Source: Anaerococcus senegalensis JC48 (GTDB lineage Bacteria > Bacillota > Clostridia > Tissierellales > Peptoniphilaceae). From it: a stretch of DNA of 64,000 nucleotides. The notes beneath the pieces were generated by a model. That model saw only the letters and a list, made by a program, of their open reading frames with translations, did not search any database and was not told the DNA's origin. Position numbers and translations under genes: made by a program. The DNA lies in the NCBI RefSeq assembly GCF_000321005.1, contig NZ_HE578907.1, forward strand, positions 385,930 through 449,929, written 5' to 3'. Each line of letters begins with the position of its first letter. Position 1 is the first letter of the stretch. Of the stretch, positions 9,224 to 16,643 are shown in pieces.

Positions 9224-9314
9224 ATACACTCCTATCTAATTATATGCTTTATTTTATCATATTATACTATAGATTTAAAATTAATATATTTTTATAAATA
9301 TAAAACATTAATAG

Positions 9315-9320
9315 TATAAT
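9315..9320 (+). promoter_or_regulatory. Candidate -10 element of pepT
   Basis: A perfect TATAAT 19 bases before the pepT start codon, with AAAGGAG between. No good -35 is visible. A second TATAAT on the minus strand (9266-9261) could serve dut, making this 116-bp gap a divergent promoter region. Confidence 0.35.
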
Positions 9321-9339
9321 TAAATTAAAGGAGAAAAGT

Positions 9340-10557
9340 ATGGAAAATATAACAAATAGATTTTTAAAATATATATCAATAGATAGCAAAAGTGATGAAA
9401 AGAAAGCAAAAATTATAAAACCGACTAGTAAAGGACAAATTGAGTTATCGATGTTACTTAAGGATGAACTAATTAATCTTGGTCTTGAAGCTAATATAAA
9501 TAACGAAGGATTTGTTTTTTCTACATTAAAAGCAAATACAGACAAAAAAATTCCTAAAGTTGGATTTATTGCTCATGTAGATACTTCACCAGAAATGCCA
9601 GGAGGAATTAAAAATCCCCAAATACTAAAATATCAAGGTGGAGATATAAAATTAAAAGATAATATATATATAAAAGAAGAAGACTTTCCAGTTTTAAAAG
9701 ATTTAATAGGTAAAACTTTAATTACAACAAATGGAGATACACTTTTAGGAGCAGATGATAAAGCTGGAATTGCTGCAATAATGAATGCAGTCGAATATTT
9801 TGTAAATAATCCTCAAATTAAACATGGAGATATAAAAATAGCTTTTACTCCTGATGAAGAAATTGGAACAGGTTGCGATAGTTTTGATGTAGAGACTTTT
9901 GATGCTGATTTCGCCTATACTATAGATGGAGGTAGACTTGGAGAATTAGAATATGAATCATTCAATGCAGCTGAAGCAAAAATTTTTATCAAGGGGAAGT
10001 CTGTTCATCCTGGCACAGCTAAAAACACAATGATTAACTCTATAACAGTTGCAAAAGAGTTAGATGATCTATTAGGTCAAGTACAAAGACCAGAACATAC
10101 AGAAGGCTATGAAGGATTTTTACATATGATCTCTATTGATGGTAGTATAGAAAATACAGAAATGACTTATATAATAAGAGACTTTGATAGACATAAATTT
10201 GAAAAAAAGAAAGAATTTTTTAATGACTGTGTAAATTTCTTGAATAAAAAATACAACAATATAATAAAAGTTGAAATTAGCGATACTTATTATAACATGG
10301 GTGATATTTTAAAAGATAGAATGGAAATTGTATATTACGCTAAAAAAGCAATGGAGAACTTAGGTATAAATGTTATTGTTCAACCTATAAGAGGTGGAAC
10401 AGATGGTTCTAAATTATCATTTATGGGACTTCCTACTCCAAACTTATTTACAGGTGGTTATAATTTTCATGGTATCTATGAATTTATACCGATAGAAGAT
10501 ATGAAAAAATCCAGTGATGTAATAATTGAAATTATAAAATTAATAAGTAAGCAATAA
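9340..10557 (+). CDS. pepT: Peptidase T (tripeptidase)
   Basis: A cytoplasmic dizinc aminopeptidase of the M20B family that removes the N-terminal residue from tripeptides. Visible metal and catalytic segments are GFIAHVDTSPE (His and Asp), LLGADDKAG (bridging Asp), FTPDEEIGTG (catalytic Glu pair), TIDGGRLGELEYE (Asp) and a C-terminal NLFTGGYNFHG (His). The length of 405 residues matches characterised PepT. It stands alone on the plus strand with a good AAAGGAG site. It is a natural nutrient gene for a peptide-fermenting anaerobe. Confidence 0.95.
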   Translation: MENITNRFLKYISIDSKSDEKKAKIIKPTSKGQIELSMLLKDELINLGLEANINNEGFVFSTLKANTDKKIPKVGFIAHVDTSPEMPGGIKNPQILKYQGGDIKLKDNIYIKEEDFPVLKDLIGKTLITTNGDTLLGADDKAGIAAIMNAVEYFVNNPQIKHGDIKIAFTPDEEIGTGCDSFDVETFDADFAYTIDGGRLGELEYESFNAAEAKIFIKGKSVHPGTAKNTMINSITVAKELDDLLGQVQRPEHTEGYEGFLHMISIDGSIENTEMTYIIRDFDRHKFEKKKEFFNDCVNFLNKKYNNIIKVEISDTYYNMGDILKDRMEIVYYAKKAMENLGINVIVQPIRGGTDGSKLSFMGLPTPNLFTGGYNFHGIYEFIPIEDMKKSSDVIIEIIKLISKQ

Positions 10558-10559
10558 AA

Positions 10560-10589
10560 TTGGTTAAAATTAATACAAAATGGTATAAT
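10560..10589 (+). promoter_or_regulatory. Promoter of the small acidic protein gene
   Basis: A -10 hexamer TATAAT at 10584-10589 carries a TGG extended element (10581-10583); TTGGTT at 10560-10565, 18 bases upstream, could be the -35. The start codon at 10630 is preceded by AAAGGAG. Confidence 0.5.
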
Positions 10590-10629
10590 AACTATAGATT
10601 CTAATTTTTAAAATTAAAAGGAGTAAAAA

Positions 10630-10866
10630 ATGTCTGACGAAAAAAACATCACAAATGAAAATCAATACAGAGGAGATAAAGAACTCGACAAGAAAACTAG
10701 AGAAGATAATAAATCTGAAGGTGGCGAATCTTTAGATAAAAAAGCACACACAGATCAAGAAAATTTAAGAAGTATTAGCGATGAAGCTGATGAAAACTCA
10801 AACGTTGGAGCTGAAGCTAGAAGAACAAGATCTGATTTCTCTGAAAATCCATCAAAGGATAAATAA
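10630..10866 (+). CDS. Small hydrophilic acidic protein of unknown function
   Basis: A 78-residue protein made almost wholly of charged and polar residues (Asp, Glu, Lys, Asn, Ser), with no cysteine, no tryptophan, few hydrophobic residues and no membrane segment, so it is probably intrinsically disordered. It has its own extended -10 promoter, a strong ribosome binding site (AAAGGAG) and a strong terminator, which argues that it is a real, well-expressed single gene. Stress proteins of small size and similar composition exist, but I recognise no family here. Confidence 0.65.
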   Translation: MSDEKNITNENQYRGDKELDKKTREDNKSEGGESLDKKAHTDQENLRSISDEADENSNVGAEARRTRSDFSENPSKDK

Positions 10867-10877
10867 TTATATTTATA

Positions 10878-10904
10878 GGCTGTAAAATGATTACAGCCTT
10901 TTTT
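10878..10904 (+). terminator. Intrinsic terminator of the small acidic protein gene
   Basis: An 8-bp perfect stem (GGCTGTAA at 10878-10885 with 10891-10898), a five-base loop and six T residues at 10899-10904 form a textbook plus-strand terminator. Confidence 0.85.
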
Positions 10905-10925
10905 ATTTATAATTTTATATATAAG

Positions 10926-10953
10926 TTACTTTAAATAAAATTATTTAAAGTAA
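10926..10953 (-). terminator. AT-rich hairpin at the end of the methyltransferase gene
   Basis: A perfect 13-bp inverted repeat (10926-10938 with 10941-10953) spans the stop codon of the methyltransferase gene. The stem is almost all A and T and the tail is only moderately U-rich, so it is a weak terminator at best. Confidence 0.35.
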
Positions 10954-11554
10954 TTATTCCTGAGCAATCAGAAATTTTTTTAAATTTCATTTTAGGAAAA
11001 TAATTTTTAAACTCATTGACAACGAAATATATTTCATCTTTATCCCGCTCATTTTTAGCATCTATCATGCACTTATCGTGTTCTTTACGTGATGAAAATA
11101 TAATATCTCCAATATATATACATCCTTTATTATTCAACAGTTTTTGTAGATCTTTCAAAAATTTAATTTTTTTCTTATTTGTTAAATGATGTAGTGAGTA
11201 TGTAGCAATTATTGCATCATACTTATGTTCTAATAATGGATCTACTAAGCCATTAGAAAAATTTCCCAAATATAGTTTAGCATGAGGCATTTTTTCTTTC
11301 GAAACTTCTAACATTTTTTTAGAAAAATCTTGTCCATAAACTTTATATCCACACTCATATAACCTTGATGTTAATGTTCCTGTACCGAATCCTAAATCCA
11401 AAATATTACTATATGATTTACTTAAAATATCATTATAGATTTCATTTAGTATATTATTATATCCTGCAAAAGGATATAATCCATCATTATTAGAGATTTC
11501 AACACTTTTATCATACTCTTTAGACCAAAAATCAAAACCTTTATTAGTTAACAA
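10931..11554 (-). CDS. Class I SAM-dependent methyltransferase
   Basis: A 207-residue Rossmann-fold methyltransferase. The SAM-binding glycine-rich loop is ILDLGFGTGTLTSRL (about residues 51-65), motif II acidic residue falls in VYGQDFSKKM, and a IATYSLHHL segment marks motif IV. The substrate cannot be told; small-molecule or tRNA methyltransferases share these features. It starts with TTG (11554) after a run AGGGGG and has its own promoter, so it is a single-gene unit between two operons. Confidence 0.8.
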   Translation of the reverse strand: MLTNKGFDFWSKEYDKSVEISNNDGLYPFAGYNNILNEIYNDILSKSYSNILDLGFGTGTLTSRLYECGYKVYGQDFSKKMLEVSKEKMPHAKLYLGNFSNGLVDPLLEHKYDAIIATYSLHHLTNKKKIKFLKDLQKLLNNKGCIYIGDIIFSSRKEHDKCMIDAKNERDKDEIYFVVNEFKNYFPKMKFKKISDCSGIITLNNFI

Positions 11555-11595
11555 TTTATCCCCCTAAAAAATAGTAATTATAAGATTCTATTTTT

Positions 11596-11623
11596 ATTAT
11601 ACATAATATTGTAAGTAATTCAA
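11596..11623 (-). promoter_or_regulatory. Promoter of the methyltransferase gene
   Basis: On the minus strand, TTGAAT (11623-11618) is followed after 16 bases by TATAAT (11601-11596). Transcription would begin near 11588, about 34 bases before the TTG start codon. Confidence 0.5.
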
Positions 11624-11689
11624 ATGTAATTAAATATCTATATATATTGTAATTATATCTTTAAAAAGTTAAATACTTTTATAAACCTC

Positions 11690-11732
11690 AAAAAACCTTC
11701 TGATCAGTGCAATATTACCCTAATCAGAAGGT
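11690..11732 (-). terminator. Intrinsic terminator ending the long rplU-to-U32 gene string
   Basis: A 10-bp perfect stem (11695-11704 with 11723-11732) with an 18-base loop is followed on the minus strand by six U residues (11695-11690). It lies 46 bases after the U32 gene and is the first clear end of the string that begins at the rplU promoter. Confidence 0.75.
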
Positions 11733-11777
11733 ATCTATAAAAATTTTAAATATTCCATTACAATATAATATATAAAA

Positions 11778-13007
11778 TTATTCTTTAATTTTACGTCTAA
11801 TCATATCTCCTTTATTAAGCTCATGATCGATTTTGATATAAACAATTTGTTTTGCCTTATTTGCTACCTCTATATCTCCACCATTTGAATCTTTCATATT
11901 ATCAATTTTAAATTTAATAAATTCTGGACTATTTCCAAAAATTTCTACTTCATCACCTAAAATAAATTTATTTCTTTCTTCAAGCTTTGCTACTTTGTTT
12001 TCTTTATCATAATCTAAGACAACTGCTATAAAATCATAACCTCTGATGTATGATGAATTTTCATAAATTTGTGAATCAGAGCCAGCTTTTTTATAGAAAA
12101 ACCCTTTGGTAAAATGTCTATGACTAGCTTTTTTTATTTCATCTAAATATTTTTGAGCTATTTTTTCATCAAATGATCCGTTATAATAAGAATCAATTGC
12201 TTGCCTATAACTTCTTATTACTGTAGCAACATAAAATACAGTTTTCATTCTTCCTTCAATTTTAAATGAATCAATTCTAGCCTCAATTAATTTATCAATT
12301 TCATCAATAAGACAAAGATCTTTTGAATTCATAATAAAGGTACCATTTTCATCTTCACCTATAGGATAATATTCTCCAGGTCTTTTTTCCTCTTGAATAG
12401 AATATTTCCATCTGCAAGCATGTGCACAATCTCCCCTATTTGCATCTCTTCCTGTCATATAATTACTTAACAGACATCTTCCAGAATATGAAATACACAT
12501 GGCTCCATGTATAAAGCATTCGATTTCTAAATCTTTTGGAACATTTTTTCTAATTTCTATTATCTCTTCAAGTGATAATTCTCTAGCTAAAATTACTCTT
12601 TTAGCGCCAAGATTATACCAAAAATTTATAGTATGAGAATTTGTAACAGAAGCTTGAGTTGAAATATGAAGGTCAATATTTGAATTTTCTTTAGCAATAT
12701 TAAATATTCCTGGATCTGAAATAATTAATGCATCTACTCCAATTTCTTCTAAATATTTAATATAATCAATAATTCCATCTAAATCCCCATCGTGAGGAAC
12801 TATATTCATAGTTATATGACATCTAACATTGTTTTTGTGAGCATAATCTACAGCTTCTTTTAATTCATTCTTATCAAAATTTTTAGAATTTTTCCTTAGA
12901 CCAAAATTATTTCCTGCCATATATACAGCATCTGCTCCAAACTTTATTGCTGTTTTTAATCTTTCCATATCACCTGCTGGTGCTAATAATTCAACTTTGT
13001 CTCTCAT
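11778..13007 (-). CDS. trhP: U32 family protein, probable tRNA U34 hydroxylation protein TrhP
   Basis: A 409-residue member of peptidase family U32; proteins of this subgroup (YrrO, YegQ) are now known as TrhP and take part in prephenate-dependent hydroxylation of tRNA uridine 34. The N-terminus VELLAPAGDMERLKTA is diagnostic, and four cysteines in the segment from CISYSGRC to GDCAHAC (about residues 166-192) match the iron-sulfur ligand set. It overlaps the end of the trmR-like gene by 17 bases; TrmR methylates the hydroxyuridine, so the pair fits 5-methoxyuridine synthesis. A strictly proteolytic role is unlikely. Confidence 0.85.
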   Translation of the reverse strand: MRDKVELLAPAGDMERLKTAIKFGADAVYMAGNNFGLRKNSKNFDKNELKEAVDYAHKNNVRCHITMNIVPHDGDLDGIIDYIKYLEEIGVDALIISDPGIFNIAKENSNIDLHISTQASVTNSHTINFWYNLGAKRVILARELSLEEIIEIRKNVPKDLEIECFIHGAMCISYSGRCLLSNYMTGRDANRGDCAHACRWKYSIQEEKRPGEYYPIGEDENGTFIMNSKDLCLIDEIDKLIEARIDSFKIEGRMKTVFYVATVIRSYRQAIDSYYNGSFDEKIAQKYLDEIKKASHRHFTKGFFYKKAGSDSQIYENSSYIRGYDFIAVVLDYDKENKVAKLEERNKFILGDEVEIFGNSPEFIKFKIDNMKDSNGGDIEVANKAKQIVYIKIDHELNKGDMIRRKIKE

Positions 13008-13632
13008 CTACACTCCTTGCACTAATACTAATACCATCTCCTATAGGTATTATACTTGTAACGTAATCATCTAAATTTGTTATATGAGATAAAAACTTTC
13101 TTAGATTTTTAACTATGGTTATATCTCTTTTATTTACAATGTTATCATTTGTAATTTGTCCTCTAAATAGGATATTATCACAAACTATAATTCCATTTTT
13201 ATTTAATAAACTTAAAGCTTTATTAAAATAATATTCATATTGTGACTTATTTGCATCTATAAAAACAAAATCAAAGCCTTGATTAATATTATTCAAGGCT
13301 TTTTTTGCATCCATATTTATTATATTGATATCTTTTTTATATTTTTTAAAATTAGATTTTGCTATTTCATACATTTTTTTGCTCTTTTCTATTGTTGTTA
13401 TACTGGCATCTGTGTATTTAGAAAAAAGTAAAGAAGAATAGCCAATAGCTGTTCCAATTTCTAAAATATTTTTTGGTTTTTGTATAATTACCAATTGCTT
13501 TAAAAACTCCTTAGTTTCTAATTTCATTATTGGAATATTATTACTGTTTCCATAATTTTTTAAATCTAAGAAATCCTCATCTATATAGATATTGTTTAAA
13601 TAGTTAACTATATGTTCATAATTAATATTCAT
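12991..13632 (-). CDS. trmR: O-methyltransferase, probable tRNA 5-hydroxyuridine methyltransferase TrmR (YrrM)
   Basis: A 213-residue class I methyltransferase of the caffeoyl-CoA O-methyltransferase family. The SAM loop is ILEIGTAIGYSS, the acidic residue follows in TTIEKSKKM, and the metal-binding segment FVFIDANKSQY and CDNILFRG are in the expected order; PIGDGISIS near the end is typical. In Bacillus subtilis YrrM is TrmR, which makes 5-methoxyuridine at tRNA position 34. Its coupling to the U32 gene, whose relatives provide the hydroxyl, supports the same role here. It overlaps rnjA by 11 bases. Confidence 0.85.
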   Translation of the reverse strand: MNINYEHIVNYLNNIYIDEDFLDLKNYGNSNNIPIMKLETKEFLKQLVIIQKPKNILEIGTAIGYSSLLFSKYTDASITTIEKSKKMYEIAKSNFKKYKKDINIINMDAKKALNNINQGFDFVFIDANKSQYEYYFNKALSLLNKNGIIVCDNILFRGQITNDNIVNKRDITIVKNLRKFLSHITNLDDYVTSIIPIGDGISISARSVDERQS

Positions 13633-15298
13633 TATTTTCCACTTCTGTAAGAACAGGTAAAATCATAGGATCTCTTCCAGTTTGATTATAAATGTAAGAT
13701 TTTAGTGATTCTCTTATTTGATATTTTATTTGACTAATAGCATGTATTTCTTTCTTTTGACATTTTTTCATTGTTCTAATAACAATATCTTTAGAATTTT
13801 CAATTAAATCTTGATTTTCTTTAACATAGATAAATCCTCTAGAAACTATTTCTGGATTAGATAAAACTTTTTGAGTATGTTTTTCAATAGTTAAACTTAC
13901 AACTAATAGTCCATCTTCTGATAAGTGTTTTCTATCTTTCAAAACTATATTACCTACATCACCAATACCAGATCCGTCTACTAATACATTACCAGCTTGA
14001 ACCTTACCATTAATTCTTGCGCTTTTTTTAGTAAATTCAAATACATCACCATTTTGACCTACCAATATATTATCTTCATTCATTCCCATATCCATAGCAA
14101 TTTCTTTGTGTTTTTTTAATTGTCTTGGTTCACCATGAGCAGGAATAAAATACTTTGGTGTAGTTAATTGATGCATTAATTTAATTTCTTCTTGGCAAGC
14201 ATGTCCAGATGCATGAACTTTTGCTAATGAATTATAAATTATATTACAACCAATTTTAGTTAAATTATTGATTGTATTATTGATTGACATTTCATTACCT
14301 GGAATTGCGGATGATGATAAAATAACAGTGTCTGAAGAGTTTAAATGAACTTGTTTATGTTCATTATTTGCCATCCTTGTTAAAGCTGATAATGGTTCTC
14401 CTTGTGTTCCAGTTGATAATATAACTATTTGATCATCAGCATAATCTTTAAGATTTTTTATATCTATAATTGTGTTACTTCTAACTTTTAAGTATCCTAA
14501 TGAAGATGCAATTTTAACATTATTTAACATTGATCTTCCTGATAATGCTACTTTTTTATTATATTTTTCAGCAGCATAAATTACTTGTTGAACCCTATGA
14601 AGATTAGATGCAAAAGTTGCAACTACAATTCTACCTGGAGCTTGTCCAAATAAATTTATAAATGTTTCTCCTACCTTTTTCTCACTAATCGAACTACCTT
14701 CAATTTCAACATTTGTTGAATCAGAAAATAGACATAATAATCCTTTTTTTCCTAAAGCAGCAAGTTTTTGAATATCTGTAGGTTCACCATCTATAGGTGT
14801 AAAGTCCATTTTAAAATCACCAGTAAATAAAATAGTTCCAATTGGAGATTTTACTGCAATTGAGCATGAATCTGGAATTGAATGGCTTACTCTAATAAAT
14901 TCAGCACTTAAATTACCAACTTTTACAGTATTGTTAACATTAACCATTTTTAGTCTATTTGAATTAAGACCATGTTCTTTAAATTTATTTTCTAATAACC
15001 CTTTTGTAAGCTTAGAGCAGTAAACATTTGTATCTACTAATTTTAATAGATATGCAATTGCTCCTATATGGTCTTCATGACCATGAGTTATAAAAATACC
15101 TTTTAGTTTATCTTTATTTTCTTCAATATAGGTAAAATCAGGAATAACTATGTCTACTCCTAACATATCTTGATCAGGAAATGTCAAGCCACAGTCAATC
15201 ATAATCATTTCATTTTTATATTCTACAACTGTACAGTTTTTACCTATTTCTCCAAGTCCTCCCAAAGGGATAACTTTTAACTTATTTTGCATTCTCAT
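13622..15298 (-). CDS. rnjA: Ribonuclease J
   Basis: A metallo-beta-lactamase/beta-CASP ribonuclease with 5'-3' exo- and endonuclease activity, central to mRNA turnover in Firmicutes. The zinc motif HGHEDHIGA lies near residue 74, with ITHGHEDH, the later VSHSIPDS, LFTGDFKMD and HASGHACQEE segments providing the rest of the site. The length of 558 residues is normal. I prefer the first ATG (15298), five bases after AGGAG, over the second ATG two codons later. The gene overlaps the fur-like gene by 17 bases. Confidence 0.95.
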   Translation of the reverse strand: MRMQNKLKVIPLGGLGEIGKNCTVVEYKNEMIMIDCGLTFPDQDMLGVDIVIPDFTYIEENKDKLKGIFITHGHEDHIGAIAYLLKLVDTNVYCSKLTKGLLENKFKEHGLNSNRLKMVNVNNTVKVGNLSAEFIRVSHSIPDSCSIAVKSPIGTILFTGDFKMDFTPIDGEPTDIQKLAALGKKGLLCLFSDSTNVEIEGSSISEKKVGETFINLFGQAPGRIVVATFASNLHRVQQVIYAAEKYNKKVALSGRSMLNNVKIASSLGYLKVRSNTIIDIKNLKDYADDQIVILSTGTQGEPLSALTRMANNEHKQVHLNSSDTVILSSSAIPGNEMSINNTINNLTKIGCNIIYNSLAKVHASGHACQEEIKLMHQLTTPKYFIPAHGEPRQLKKHKEIAMDMGMNEDNILVGQNGDVFEFTKKSARINGKVQAGNVLVDGSGIGDVGNIVLKDRKHLSEDGLLVVSLTIEKHTQKVLSNPEIVSRGFIYVKENQDLIENSKDIVIRTMKKCQKKEIHAISQIKYQIRESLKSYIYNQTGRDPMILPVLTEVENNEY

Positions 15299-15740
15299 TT
15301 TTACTCCTTATATCTTCTTTACATTCGGAGCAAAAGCCATATATTCTTAGAGAATAATAATCTAATTGAAAATTATATTTATCTTTTAATAATTTTGATA
15401 AATCATTATTATCTAAAATTTTTTCTTCAACTATTTTTCCACAGTTTTTACAAATCAAATGATCATGGTGTTCATCATCTTGACTTATAAGCTCATATGT
15501 GTTTATGGAATCTGTAAATTCTTGTTTATTTACAATTCCCAAATCTTCAAAAATATTTAAAGTTCTATAAACTGTAGCTATACCCACTTGCTTATTTTCT
15601 TGATGTACTATAGAAAAAAGTTCTTCAGGTGTTAAATGCTTTGAATTAGAATTTTTAAGAGCATTGAATATTATTTGTCTTTGTTTTGTGAACTTATGAC
15701 CATTTTTTTCAAATATTTTTTTTAACTGTTCAATGTTCAT
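15282..15740 (-). CDS. fur: Fur-family metalloregulator
   Basis: A 152-residue dimeric repressor with a winged helix (recognition helix around GIATVYRTLNI) and a metal-binding C-terminal domain. HHDHLICKNCGK carries the regulatory metal ligands and the first CxxC; FCSEC supplies the second CxxC of a structural zinc. The sequence is closer to Fur than to PerR or Zur by these motifs, but metal specificity cannot be settled from sequence alone. It lies inside the long operon between DUF1292 and rnjA, an arrangement that could link metal sensing to this transcript only through its own level. Confidence 0.85.
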   Translation of the reverse strand: MNIEQLKKIFEKNGHKFTKQRQIIFNALKNSNSKHLTPEELFSIVHQENKQVGIATVYRTLNIFEDLGIVNKQEFTDSINTYELISQDDEHHDHLICKNCGKIVEEKILDNNDLSKLLKDKYNFQLDYYSLRIYGFCSECKEDIRSKNENAK

Positions 15741-15972
15741 TATTTTCTTCTTTCATATTTTCATAAATATTTGCTATTTCATCTAACTCTCTATCATTTT
15801 CAATTGCTTTAAAGCTTATTGAGTCTTTCTCTTTTATCATTTCAAATATTACAATAAAATCCTCATCTAAGGGCTCTAAAACAGCATATTCTTTATCATC
15901 CACTCCGAATGTATCTATTAAATTGAATTCGACTTCTTTGTTATTTTCATCCATTAAAATTATTTTATTCAT
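15730..15972 (-). CDS. yrzB: DUF1292 family protein (YrzB-like)
   Basis: A small acidic cytoplasmic protein of unknown function, usually found with ruvX and ireB in Firmicutes, as here. The pattern of a beta-rich core with EVEFNLIDTFGVDDKEY and an acidic C-terminus is typical. I choose the ATG at 15970-15972 because GGGAG lies five bases before it; the ATG four codons upstream would overlap that site. It overlaps ruvX by eight bases and the fur gene by eleven. A second DUF1292 protein is encoded at about 57.9 kb. Confidence 0.8.
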   Translation of the reverse strand: MNKIILMDENNKEVEFNLIDTFGVDDKEYAVLEPLDEDFIVIFEMIKEKDSISFKAIENDRELDEIANIYENMKEENNEH

Positions 15973-16384
15973 TACTTCTCCCATCTAAGTAGGTTTGTAA
16001 AATAAAAGATGCGGCAATTTTATCTATATATTTTTTCTTATTTTCACGTCTAACACTCATATCTGTTAAGACTTTATCAGATTGAATAGTAGTCATCCTT
16101 TCATCTTGGTATTTAATATCAATATCAATTTCTTTTTTTAATAAATCAACAAAAGAAATCACCTTCATAGCTTGTGGTCCTAAGGTGTTATTCATATTCT
16201 TTGGTAAACCAATAACTATTAAATTAACGTCTTTTTCTTCTACTATCTCCAATAATTTTTCAATATCTAAACTAGTTTTTTTTCTTTTTATTGTCAGATA
16301 GGCTTGGGCAGTGATAAAAAATGGATCACTTAAAGCAACACCTATTGTTTTATCACCCAAGTCTAAGCCCATAATTCTACTCAT
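15965..16384 (-). CDS. ruvX: RuvX / YqgF family putative nuclease
   Basis: A 139-residue RNase H-fold protein of the YqgF family, implicated in 16S rRNA 5' end processing and formerly called a putative Holliday junction resolvase. The first acidic residue lies in MGLDLGDKTIGVA, the second in VIGLPKNMN and the third in YQDERMTT with a terminal DKIAASFILQTYL. The length is normal. The alaS-ireB-ruvX-yrzB order is conserved in many Firmicutes. Confidence 0.93.
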   Translation of the reverse strand: MSRIMGLDLGDKTIGVALSDPFFITAQAYLTIKRKKTSLDIEKLLEIVEEKDVNLIVIGLPKNMNNTLGPQAMKVISFVDLLKKEIDIDIKYQDERMTTIQSDKVLTDMSVRRENKKKYIDKIAASFILQTYLDGRSNE

Positions 16385-16634
16385 TTATATAATATTTTAA
16401 TATTTCTTCAAGTATAGTATCTCTATCTACTTGTCTAATTAATTTTCTAGCATTATTATGACCAGTTATATAAGTAGGATCTCCACTTATAAGATATCCT
16501 ATAATTTGGTTAGTCGGTTTATAACCTTTGTCTTCTAAAGCATTATAGACTTTTGTAATTATTTCTCTAATATCAACTTCTTTTTCATCTTGTGGATCAA
16601 ATCGCATTGTTTCGTTGAAATTTTTATCTGACAT
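16377..16634 (-). CDS. ireB: IreB family regulatory phosphoprotein
   Basis: An 85-residue protein of the DUF965/IreB family. In Enterococcus faecalis IreB is phosphorylated on N-terminal threonines by the PASTA kinase IreK and affects cephalosporin resistance. Here a threonine occurs in NETMRFD near the N-terminus, followed by the conserved core GYKPTNQIIGYLISGDPTYI (about residues 37-56). No PASTA kinase is in the window. It sits directly after alaS and overlaps ruvX by eight bases. Confidence 0.92.
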   Translation of the reverse strand: MSDKNFNETMRFDPQDEKEVDIREIITKVYNALEDKGYKPTNQIIGYLISGDPTYITGHNNARKLIRQVDRDTILEEILKYYINE

Positions 16635-16643
16635 AATATCTCC

